From NCBI GenBank assembly GCA_033722675.1, contig JAWVYO010000143.1, positions 1-5,245 of the forward strand: DNA of 5,245 nucleotides, given 5' to 3'. Both the position numbers and the translations under genes were made by a program. Source of the stretch: DATHYU01 sp033722675. GTDB taxonomy: Bacteria > Actinomycetota > Acidimicrobiia > Spongiisociales > UBA11373. Positions 1 to 5,009 of the stretch are shown one piece after another (the stretch's first letter is position 1; the number at the start of each line of letters is the position of its first letter). A model generated the notes under the pieces. The model worked only from the letters and a program-made list of their open reading frames with translations, ran no database searches and was not told the DNA's origin.

Positions 1-380
1 CCGTGGTCCACGGCTCGATCTTCCGCTTCGAGGGGCAGGTCACGGGGTTCGATCCCTACGAGGGGCCCTGCTACCGCTGCCTCTTCCCCGAGCCGCCCCC
101 GCCCGAGCTCGCCCCCAACTGCGCCGAGGCCGGCGTGCTCGGCGTGCTCCCCGGCATCGTCGGCTCGTTGGAGGCCGTCGAGGCGATCAAGGCGGTCCTC
201 GGCGTCGGCGACCCGCTGCGGGGCCGGCTGCTCACCTACGACTCCCTCGCCCAGGAGTTCCGGACGCTCAGGCTGCGGCGGAACCCCGACTGCCCGGCAT
301 GCGCCGACCCCGACCGGGTTCCCCAGCTCGTCCAGTACGACGACGCCTGCGCACCGGCCGGCCTCGTCACCCGGGGCTGA
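1..380 (+). CDS. MoeB/ThiF-family sulfur-carrier-protein adenylyltransferase, C-terminal part (5' truncated by window edge)
   Basis: This is the C-terminal part of an E1-like enzyme that adenylates the C-terminal glycine of a small sulfur carrier (MoaD for molybdopterin, or ThiS/CysO-type carriers) in the cytoplasm. The frame is open from the left edge; the GTG at base 3 is an internal valine, not a start. Visible family hallmarks are VVHGSIFRFEGQV, the stretch CAEAGVLGVLPGIVGSLEAVEAIKAV in two parts (fragment residues 40-65), and FRTLRLRRNPDCPAC. Two CxxC pairs (C23/C26 and C97/C100, counted from base 3) form the structural zinc site of the family. The protein ends about 25 residues after the second CxxC, where actinobacterial MoeZ proteins continue into a rhodanese domain, so this is the rhodanese-less form. 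MoeB versus ThiF cannot be decided without the N-terminus and the neighbours. Its last 14 bases overlap the convergent minus-strand gene. Confidence 0.9.
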   Translation, partial: VVHGSIFRFEGQVTGFDPYEGPCYRCLFPEPPPPELAPNCAEAGVLGVLPGIVGSLEAVEAIKAVLGVGDPLRGRLLTYDSLAQEFRTLRLRRNPDCPACADPDRVPQLVQYDDACAPAGLVTRG

Positions 381-549
381 GCCGCTCGATCGTCTCGGCG
401 ATCCGTCTCGCGCGGGCGTCGGGCTCCTCCGCTTCGGCGATCCGGTCGGCGTGCCCGCGCCGCGCCTCGGGATCGAGGGCCTCCCACGCCATCTTCGCCG
501 GCGGATTCCACTCGAGCGCCTCGGCCAGGTCGGTCGGCGTGTCCGTCAT
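367..549 (-). CDS. Small YdeI/OmdA-family (PF13376-like) protein, 60 aa
   Basis: This is a 60-residue protein matching the C-terminal module of the YdeI/OmpD-associated ('bacteriocin-protection') family. The core pattern is ALEWNPPAKMAWEALDPEAR, then a helix, then DARARRIAETIERL, which parallels the family's pattern of an FEALSPSHRR-like stretch followed by ETRARRI. No signal peptide or membrane segment is seen, so it is probably cytoplasmic; the molecular role of the family is poorly defined. Full YdeI-type proteins are much longer, so this is a domain-only version. I chose ATG at 549 over the upstream in-frame ATG at 600. The family similarity begins only after 549, and a TATCCT box ends 7 bases before 549, giving a leaderless start. 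The 17 extra residues from 600 resemble nothing and would run through the divergent promoter. The gene is divergent from the ArsR gene and overlaps the MoeB/ThiF end tail to tail. Confidence 0.78.
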   Translation of the reverse strand: MTDTPTDLAEALEWNPPAKMAWEALDPEARRGHADRIAEAEEPDARARRIAETIERLSPG

Positions 550-556
550 GGAGTCG

Positions 557-562
557 AGGATA
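557..562 (-). promoter_or_regulatory. -10 box (TATCCT) for the minus-strand YdeI/OmdA-like gene
   Basis: Read on the minus strand, TATCCT fits the TANNNT actinobacterial -10 consensus and is followed by 7 bases and then the ATG at 549. That spacing puts the expected transcription start at or next to the A of the start codon, implying a leaderless mRNA. There is no Shine-Dalgarno-like purine run just before the ATG, which agrees. I see no convincing -35 hexamer. The inverted repeat at 581-606 lies where upstream or -35 contacts would be. Confidence 0.5.
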
Positions 563-580
563 GGACCCACCCAGGAGCCT

Positions 581-606
581 TCATGTGTGATAACCTTCAT
601 ACATGA
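581..606. promoter_or_regulatory. 26-bp imperfect palindrome, candidate operator of the ArsR-type regulator
   Basis: The left arm TCATGTGTGA (581-590) and right arm TCATACATGA (597-606) are inverted repeats matching at 9 of 10 positions, separated by the 6-base centre TAACCT. The centre is itself the predicted -10 box of the downstream regulator gene, and the right arm contains its ATG (603-605). The site is conspicuously A+T-rich against its surroundings. A dimeric winged-helix protein bound here would block RNA polymerase directly, which fits negative autoregulation; this is inference from position and symmetry. It also sits about 32 bases upstream of the predicted start of the divergent minus-strand gene, so one site could affect both. 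Confidence 0.55.
591..596 (+). promoter_or_regulatory. -10 box (TAACCT) for the ArsR-type regulator gene
   Basis: TAACCT fits TANNNT and ends 6 bases before the ATG at 603, so transcription should start at or near the start codon and the mRNA should be leaderless. No Shine-Dalgarno sequence lies in the preceding bases. No clear -35 element is visible near 568-573. The box is the exact centre of the palindrome at 581-606. Confidence 0.55.
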
Positions 607-1571
607 GTGCGACGGATATCACTTGCGAGGCGATGGCGAGCACCGCCGTCGCCGGTCTCGTCGAACTGGCCACCTCCCCGCCGCCCGACCCCGGACTCGA
701 GGCGGCTCTCGAGCGGATCGGCGACCCGACCGGGGAGACGTGGCTGCACCTGCTCGGGGCCGCCGTCGACATCGACCCGCCCCGGACCCTGCCTGAACTC
801 GTCCGCTCCGTCGGCGAGATGCCGGCGGAGACGTTCCGCCGGCTCCTGTTGGGCGTCGACGTCTGGTCGTGGCGGTCCCTCATAGGTCGCGAGACGATCG
901 AGGCGGCCGCCGGGGGCGACGTCGTCGCCGGCCGGCGCCTGCTCGACCACGACCGGTACTACGGGGGCCGCGCCGCGGAGGCCCTCCCCACCGTCCTGCC
1001 GCTCGACGCCGCCGAGACGAAGCGGCGGTTCGTCGACGCGCTCGAGGCCGCGACGCGGGCCGGCCTGGCGCGGGACGCGGAGCCCCTCCTCGGACGCACC
1101 GTCGCCGACCTGGCGCGGCGCGCCGATGCCTCGGGATGGATCCCGGCCATCGAAGCGGTCACCGGGTACCGCTACGTGCCCGAGCCGGAGGCCCGCCGGG
1201 TCGTCGTGGCGCCCCACGCGTCGGGGGACGACCTCCACCTCGCCCAGCACCGCTGGGCGCGACTCATCGTCTTCGGTGCGGGACGGCCGTCCGCCCCGGA
1301 CCTCGCCGACGTCGGCGCCGCGCTCGCCGACGGCACGCGGATCGCCCTCCTCGAGGCCATCGCGGGTGGGACCGCGGAGCTCGGTGGACTCGTCGACCAC
1401 ACGGGCCTGGCCCGATCGACGGTCCATCATCACCTCCGGCGGCTGCGTGCCGCGGGCCTCGTGGTCGTCGAGGGCAACGCCCGTTCGTACCGCTACCGGA
1501 TCGCCGACCCCGGCCCCGTCCTCGGCGCCCTCGAACGCCTGCTCACACCCGACGAAAGGACCCGCCCGTGA
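603..1571 (+). CDS. ArsR-type winged-helix transcriptional regulator with long N-terminal domain
   Basis: This is a 322-residue cytoplasmic DNA-binding regulator. The C-terminal part, about residues 239-314, is an ArsR-like winged helix: ALADGTRIALLEAIAGG (helix 1 region), ELGGLVDHTGLARSTVHHHL containing the helix-turn-helix with recognition helix near 270-286, then the wing LVVVEGNARSYRYRI. The 235-residue N-terminal region is mostly helical in composition and matches no domain I can name firmly. It resembles the architecture of long actinobacterial ArsR-like regulators (DUF5937-like), a comparison from memory. Only one cysteine (C8) is present and there is no ELCVCDL-type metal site, so metal sensing is unlikely and a small-molecule effector is more plausible. 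The ATG at 603 is supported by the leaderless -10 box. The stop codon overlaps the GTG of the LLM oxidoreductase, indicating an operon and a likely regulatory target. Confidence 0.87.
   Translation: MSATDITCEAMASTAVAGLVELATSPPPDPGLEAALERIGDPTGETWLHLLGAAVDIDPPRTLPELVRSVGEMPAETFRRLLLGVDVWSWRSLIGRETIEAAAGGDVVAGRRLLDHDRYYGGRAAEALPTVLPLDAAETKRRFVDALEAATRAGLARDAEPLLGRTVADLARRADASGWIPAIEAVTGYRYVPEPEARRVVVAPHASGDDLHLAQHRWARLIVFGAGRPSAPDLADVGAALADGTRIALLEAIAGGTAELGGLVDHTGLARSTVHHHLRRLRAAGLVVVEGNARSYRYRIADPGPVLGALERLLTPDERTRP
1554..1560 (+). promoter_or_regulatory. Shine-Dalgarno site (GAAAGGA) for the LLM oxidoreductase
   Basis: GAAAGGA stands out as a purine run in a GC-rich context and lies 7 bases before the GTG at 1568, a good ribosome-binding distance. 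It decides for 1568 over the in-frame GTG at 1580, which would be 19 bases away. It lies inside the last codons of the regulator gene, as expected for an internal gene of an operon. Confidence 0.7.
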
Positions 1572-2365
1572 CCCATCCGGTGCGCATCGCCCTGCAGATC
1601 CATCCCCAGCACGCCGAGTACGGGGCGATTCGGGAAGCGGTTCTCCACGCCGAGGAGCTCGGTGTCGACATCGTGTACGACTGGGATCACTTCTACCCGC
1701 TCTACGGCGACCCGGACGGGCCGCACTTCGAGGCGTGGACGATGCTGGGCGCCTGGGCCGAGCAGACCTCGCGCATCCGCATCGGCTGCCTCGTGACCTG
1801 CAACTCCTATCGGAACCCGAACCTGCTGGCCGACATGGCCCGCACCGTCGACCACATCGCGGAGGGACGGCTCATCTTCGGCATCGGTTCGGGCTGGTTC
1901 CGCCGGGACTACGAGTCGTACGGGTACGAGTTCGGCACGGCCGGCAGCCGACTCGACGCCCTCGCCCGCGATCTCCCGATCATCCGGGACCGGTGGACCG
2001 AGCTGAACCCCGGGCCGGTGGGCGACATGCCGGTCCTCGTCGGGGGCGTCGGTCCCCGCAAGACCATGCGGATCCTGGCGAACCACGGCGACGCCTGGCA
2101 CGCCATGTTCCCCGATCGTCCCGAGGATCTCCGGGTCGCCATCGACGCCCTCGAGGGGTGGTGCGGAGAGATCGGACGCGACCCCCACGAGATCGAGTGG
2201 GGCGTCGGGATGGAACCGGACGACCGGGCGCGCTTCCTCCACGACGACGCCGACACCTATCTCGAGATGGGATTCACCCAGTTCACGATCGGGGCGAACG
2301 GGCCCGACTACCCCTTCGACGTCGTCGAGGACTGGCTCGCCTGGCGGGACGAGCAGAACGCCTGA
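1568..2365 (+). CDS. F420-dependent LLM-class (luciferase-like) oxidoreductase
   Basis: This is a 265-residue TIM-barrel oxidoreductase of the luciferase-like superfamily, expected to use coenzyme F420 (FMN use is possible); the substrate is unknown. Visible family features are the first beta strand VRIALQIHPQHAEY, the AEELGVDIVYDWDHF stretch (strand 2 and cofactor-site region), EAWTMLGAWAEQTSRIRIGCLVTC, DHIAEGRLIFGIGSGW (FGIGSGW at residues 104-110) followed by YGYEFGTAGSRLDAL, and PVLVGGVG (155-162) with the NHGDAWH segment. The pattern DWDHFYPLYGDPDGPHFEAW recalls the MSMEG_3544-like F420 subfamily (from memory, not checked). The start is GTG at 1568, overlapping the regulator's TGA and preceded by GAAAGGA. 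The length is slightly short for the superfamily but the protein looks complete. Co-transcription with the ArsR-type gene suggests inducible turnover of a compound sensed by that regulator. Confidence 0.9.
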   Translation: MTHPVRIALQIHPQHAEYGAIREAVLHAEELGVDIVYDWDHFYPLYGDPDGPHFEAWTMLGAWAEQTSRIRIGCLVTCNSYRNPNLLADMARTVDHIAEGRLIFGIGSGWFRRDYESYGYEFGTAGSRLDALARDLPIIRDRWTELNPGPVGDMPVLVGGVGPRKTMRILANHGDAWHAMFPDRPEDLRVAIDALEGWCGEIGRDPHEIEWGVGMEPDDRARFLHDDADTYLEMGFTQFTIGANGPDYPFDVVEDWLAWRDEQNA

Positions 2366-2388
2366 GATCCCGAGACCGGACGTCTGGC

Positions 2389-2394
2389 TACCCT
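2389..2394 (+). promoter_or_regulatory. -10 box (TACCCT) for ilvD
   Basis: TACCCT fits TANNNT and ends 6 bases before the ilvD ATG at 2401, the same geometry as at the ArsR-type gene, so a leaderless transcript is predicted. The 35-base gap after the oxidoreductase stop (2366-2400) has no Shine-Dalgarno-like run next to the ATG and no hairpin strong enough to be a terminator. Some read-through from the upstream operon remains possible. Confidence 0.5.
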
Positions 2395-2400
2395 CGCCGC

Positions 2401-4068
2401 ATGGCGAACAAGATCCATTCCCAGGACGTCACCGAGGGCCCGTCGAAGGCGGCGGCACGGGCCATGCTGCGGGCCGTCGGCCTCACCGACGACGACTTCT
2501 CGAAGCCGCAGGTGGGGGTGGTGTCGGCCGGCAACGAGGTCACGCCGTGCAACGTGACCGGTCCCCGTCTCGCCGGGCACGCCGCGACGGGGGTCCGCGG
2601 CCGCGACGGCGTCCCCCTCGAGTTCGCGACGATCGCGGTGTCCGACGGGATCTCGATGGGTCACGAGGGAATGCGGGCCTCGCTCGTGTCCCGGGAGGTC
2701 ATCGCCGACTCGGTGGAGCTCGTCATGCACGCCGAGCGGTTCGACGGCATGGTGACGATCGCCGGCTGCGACAAGTCGCTGCCGGGCATGCTCATGGCCG
2801 CCGCCCGGGTGAACCTGCCCGCCGTGTTCCTCTACGGCGGCAGCAGCCTCCCCGGTTCCTACCGCGGTCGCGACATCTCCGTCGTCGACGTCTTCGAGGG
2901 CATCGGCGCCCACAGCGAGGGGCGGATCGACGACGACGAGCTCGCCGAGATCGAACGATCCGCCTGCCCGGGAGCGGGATCGTGCGCCGGCATGTTCACC
3001 GCCAACACGATGGCGTCGGTCGGCGAGGCCATCGGCATGTCGCTGCCCGGGAGCGCCACGGTGCCCGCCGTGGACGAGCGCCTCGACGAGTACGCGGTCC
3101 GTTCCGGCGAGGCGCTGATGGGCCTCCTCGACGCCGACATCAGGCCCCGTCAGATCCTCACCCGTGCGGCCTTCGAGAACGCCATGACCACCGTCATGGC
3201 GCTGGGCGGCTCCACGAACGCCGTCCTCCACCTGCTGGCGATCGCCCACGAGGCCCGTGTCGAGCTGTCGCTCGAGGACTTCGACCGGATCAGCCGCCGG
3301 ACACCGCACCTGGGCGACATGAAGCCCTTCGGGAGCTACCACATGGTGGACCTGGACCGGATCGGCGGCGTCCCCGTGGTGCTGCGCATGCTCCTCGACG
3401 AGGGGCTGCTCCACGGCGACGTCCTGACGGTCACCGGACGCACCCTGGCCGAGAACGTCGCCGACGTCGAGGTCCCGACCGACCAGGACGTCGTGCGTCC
3501 GGTGTCGGATCCGATCGCCCGTGAGGGCGGCATCGCCGTGCTGCGGGGCTCGATCGCCCCCGAGGGCGCGGTCTGCAAGATCGCCGGCATCGACACGGCC
3601 CGCTTCGAAGGTCGCGCCCGGGTCTTCGACGACGAGCGGGACGCCCTCGACGCCCTCTTCGCCCACCGCCTCGAACCGGGGGACGCCGTCGTCATCCGAT
3701 ACGAGGGCCCCAAGGGCGGTCCCGGCATGCGCGAGATGCTCCAGATCACCGCGGCCATCAAGGGGGCCGGGCTCGGCAGCGACGTCGCCCTCCTCACCGA
3801 CGGCCGCTTCTCCGGCGGGACGACCGGCCTCTCCATCGGGCACGTCGCCCCCGAGGCGGCCCACGGCGGCCCGATCGCCCTCATCGAGGAGGGGGACCGG
3901 ATCGTCATCGACATCCCCGAGCGCCGCCTCGACGTCCTCGTCGACGACGACGTGCTCGCGGCCCGGCGGGCCGAGTGGAAGGGGCGCGAGCCCCGGTACA
4001 CGTCGGGCGTGCTCGCGAAGTACGCCAAGCTCGTCGACTCGGCCGAGCGGGGTGCCGTCTGCCGGTGA
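2401..4068 (+). CDS. ilvD: Dihydroxy-acid dehydratase
   Basis: IlvD dehydrates 2,3-dihydroxyisovalerate and 2,3-dihydroxy-3-methylvalerate to the 2-keto acids of valine/leucine/pantothenate and isoleucine synthesis in the cytoplasm. The 555-residue product has full family length. Iron-sulfur ligands are probably C50 (TPCN), C123 (GCDKSLPGM, family signature) and C195 (CPGAGSCAGMFTANTM). The likely Mg site includes D82 (AVSDGISMGHEGM), D124 and the carbamylated-lysine position K125. EGPKGGPGMREM and LLTDGRFSGGTTGLSIGHVAPEA carry the C-terminal active site, with S471 as the probable catalytic base. The three-cysteine pattern is shared by [2Fe-2S] and [4Fe-4S] enzymes; which one this is cannot be read directly. 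ATG at 2401 is chosen because similarity begins there (MANKIHSQDVTEGPSKAAARAM) and a leaderless -10 box precedes it. The open frame extending far upstream is a GC artefact. Its TGA overlaps the GTG of the following lipoprotein gene. Confidence 0.97.
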   Translation: MANKIHSQDVTEGPSKAAARAMLRAVGLTDDDFSKPQVGVVSAGNEVTPCNVTGPRLAGHAATGVRGRDGVPLEFATIAVSDGISMGHEGMRASLVSREVIADSVELVMHAERFDGMVTIAGCDKSLPGMLMAAARVNLPAVFLYGGSSLPGSYRGRDISVVDVFEGIGAHSEGRIDDDELAEIERSACPGAGSCAGMFTANTMASVGEAIGMSLPGSATVPAVDERLDEYAVRSGEALMGLLDADIRPRQILTRAAFENAMTTVMALGGSTNAVLHLLAIAHEARVELSLEDFDRISRRTPHLGDMKPFGSYHMVDLDRIGGVPVVLRMLLDEGLLHGDVLTVTGRTLAENVADVEVPTDQDVVRPVSDPIAREGGIAVLRGSIAPEGAVCKIAGIDTARFEGRARVFDDERDALDALFAHRLEPGDAVVIRYEGPKGGPGMREMLQITAAIKGAGLGSDVALLTDGRFSGGTTGLSIGHVAPEAAHGGPIALIEEGDRIVIDIPERRLDVLVDDDVLAARRAEWKGREPRYTSGVLAKYAKLVDSAERGAVCR

Positions 4069-5000
4069 GGCGGATCCTCGTCGCGATCACGTCCGTCGCC
4101 GTCGTGCTCGCCGCCTGCACGGGTGGGGACGGCGTCGAGTCGACCTCCACGTCGTCGACGACCACCACCACGACGGCCCCGTCGACCACCACCACGACCG
4201 AGCCGGATCCCGGGGGTCCCCGCGACCCCGCGGAGCTGGGCCGGCGGTGGTCCGTCGGGGACTGTGTCCGGCTGGAGTCCTTCGAAGACCTGCCCTACGA
4301 ACCCTTCGGCGGAGCGTTCGTCGTCCCCTGCGACGAGTCCCACACGATGGAGGTCTACTTCACCGGCTCCTTCGACGACGGCCCGTTCCCCGGCGACGCC
4401 GCCTCCGAGGCGATCCGCGAGGCCTGCGCTGCGGGATTCCTCGACTACGTGGGCACGTCGTACCTGGCGTCGGGGCTCGACATCGTGCTCTACCTCCCCG
4501 ACGAGCGTGAGTGGGCCGACGGCCTCCGGTATCAGGCGTGCGTCGTCTACGACCCCCGCGCCGGCGACCCGCCGACATCGACCGGCTCGTTCGAGGGCGT
4601 CGGCGACGCCGTCCCCTTCCCGGCGAGCGTCGGCGACTGTTCCAACGACGTCGCCCTCCGCGAGGAGGGGATCGCCTGCGACCTGCCGCATCGCTACGAG
4701 CACGCCGGGGCGTTCACACCGACGTTCGAGGCCTGGCCGGGCACCGACGTGCTCGAGGAGCGGGTCGTCGAGGGCTGCCGGTCGATCGTCGACGGCTACG
4801 TCGTCGGAGGCTCCGGCGTGCCGATCGGGGCGGTGATCGGCTTCCCGGCCGCCACGCCGACGGAGGCCGACTGGGAGGCCGGGTTCCGCTCGGTGGTGTG
4901 CGTGGCGACGGCGATCGACGCCGTCGGCGAGGGCCTCGTCGTCATCGGCTCCTTCGCCGAGCCGGGATGGACGGTCGTCGAGGCCGGACAGGTCGCGTAA
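4065..5000 (+). CDS. Lipoprotein with two tandem septum-formation-like domains
   Basis: This is a 311-residue predicted lipoprotein, anchored outside the cytoplasmic membrane. Starting at GTG 4065 gives VRRILVAITSVAVVLAAC: two arginines, a hydrophobic stretch and an LAAC lipobox with C18 as the acylated residue. A Ser/Thr-rich linker follows (residues 26-45), then two related domains. Domain 1 (about 63-162) has GDC (C67), PCDESH (C89), C121 and a WxxGxRxxxC motif (W150...C159). Domain 2 (about 188-282) has GDC (C192), ACDLPH (C205), C238 and WxxGxRxxxC (W270...C279). The pattern GDC, (P/A)C-x3-H, C, then WxxGxRxxxC matches the actinobacterial septum-formation (Septum_form) domain as I know it, with four cysteines likely forming two disulfides per copy. 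The biochemical role is unknown. The start overlaps the ilvD stop by four bases with only a weak upstream SD-like GCGGGG, so translation is probably coupled. Confidence 0.82.
   Translation: MRRILVAITSVAVVLAACTGGDGVESTSTSSTTTTTTAPSTTTTTEPDPGGPRDPAELGRRWSVGDCVRLESFEDLPYEPFGGAFVVPCDESHTMEVYFTGSFDDGPFPGDAASEAIREACAAGFLDYVGTSYLASGLDIVLYLPDEREWADGLRYQACVVYDPRAGDPPTSTGSFEGVGDAVPFPASVGDCSNDVALREEGIACDLPHRYEHAGAFTPTFEAWPGTDVLEERVVEGCRSIVDGYVVGGSGVPIGAVIGFPAATPTEADWEAGFRSVVCVATAIDAVGEGLVVIGSFAEPGWTVVEAGQVA
4140..4199 (+). repeat. Low-complexity Thr/Ser codon repeat encoding the lipoprotein linker
   Basis: This in-frame run of ACC, ACG and TCG codons encodes 20 residues that are all Ser or Thr except for one Ala-Pro pair, just after the lipidated cysteine. 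Two near-copies of the unit GTCGAC-CCACCACCACGAC lie side by side, so the tract could change length by slippage or recombination. It probably acts as a flexible extracytoplasmic tether and possible O-glycosylation region, as in other actinobacterial lipoproteins. Confidence 0.7.
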
Positions 5001-5003
5001 CGT
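4998..5003 (+). promoter_or_regulatory. -10 box (TAACGT) for the SMP-30-like gene, overlapping the lipoprotein stop codon
   Basis: TAACGT fits TANNNT, and its first three bases are the TAA stop codon of the lipoprotein gene. It ends 6 bases before the ATG at 5010, the same spacing as the boxes at 591 and 2389. The intervening bases CGGGGC include a GGGG run that sits too close to the ATG to be a good Shine-Dalgarno site. No clear -35 is seen near 4975-4980. Confidence 0.42.
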
Positions 5004-5009
5004 CGGGGC

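Noticed and set aside
550..600. N-terminal extension of the YdeI/OmdA-like protein from ATG 600
   Set aside because: The 17 residues have no family similarity and overlap the divergent promoter and palindrome; ATG 549 has its own -10 box.
597..1433. Minus-strand open frame (278 codons) opposite the ArsR-type regulator
   Set aside because: The composition is Arg/Gly/Asp-rich shadow sequence with no recognisable motif, and the plus strand encodes a recognisable winged-helix protein here.
869..1567. In-frame upstream extension of the LLM oxidoreductase
   Set aside because: The extension is shadow sequence of the regulator gene; GAAAGGA and the GTGA overlap support the start at 1568.
2373..2385. 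Short inverted repeat AGAC...GTCT between the oxidoreductase and ilvD
   Set aside because: Four-base arms occur by chance and there is no T-run, so it is neither a supported terminator nor an operator.
1126..2400. In-frame upstream extension of ilvD by several hundred codons
   Set aside because: The added sequence is Arg/Ser/Pro-rich, runs through two real genes in another frame and has no family similarity; IlvD similarity starts at 2401.
2308..3864. Long minus-strand open frame (518 codons) opposite ilvD
   Set aside because: The whole stretch is covered by an unmistakable ilvD on the plus strand; the antisense frame is low-complexity and follows from GC-rich codon bias.
3975..4064. ATG start 30 codons upstream for the lipoprotein
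   Set aside because: It would lie inside the end of ilvD and place an Arg-rich segment before the signal peptide; GTG 4065 gives a proper lipoprotein signal sequence.
4203..4235. GC-rich self-complementary stretch in the lipoprotein gene (GGATCCCGGGGGTCCCC region)
   Set aside because: It lies within coding sequence just after the Thr linker and follows from GC-rich codons; no regulatory context.
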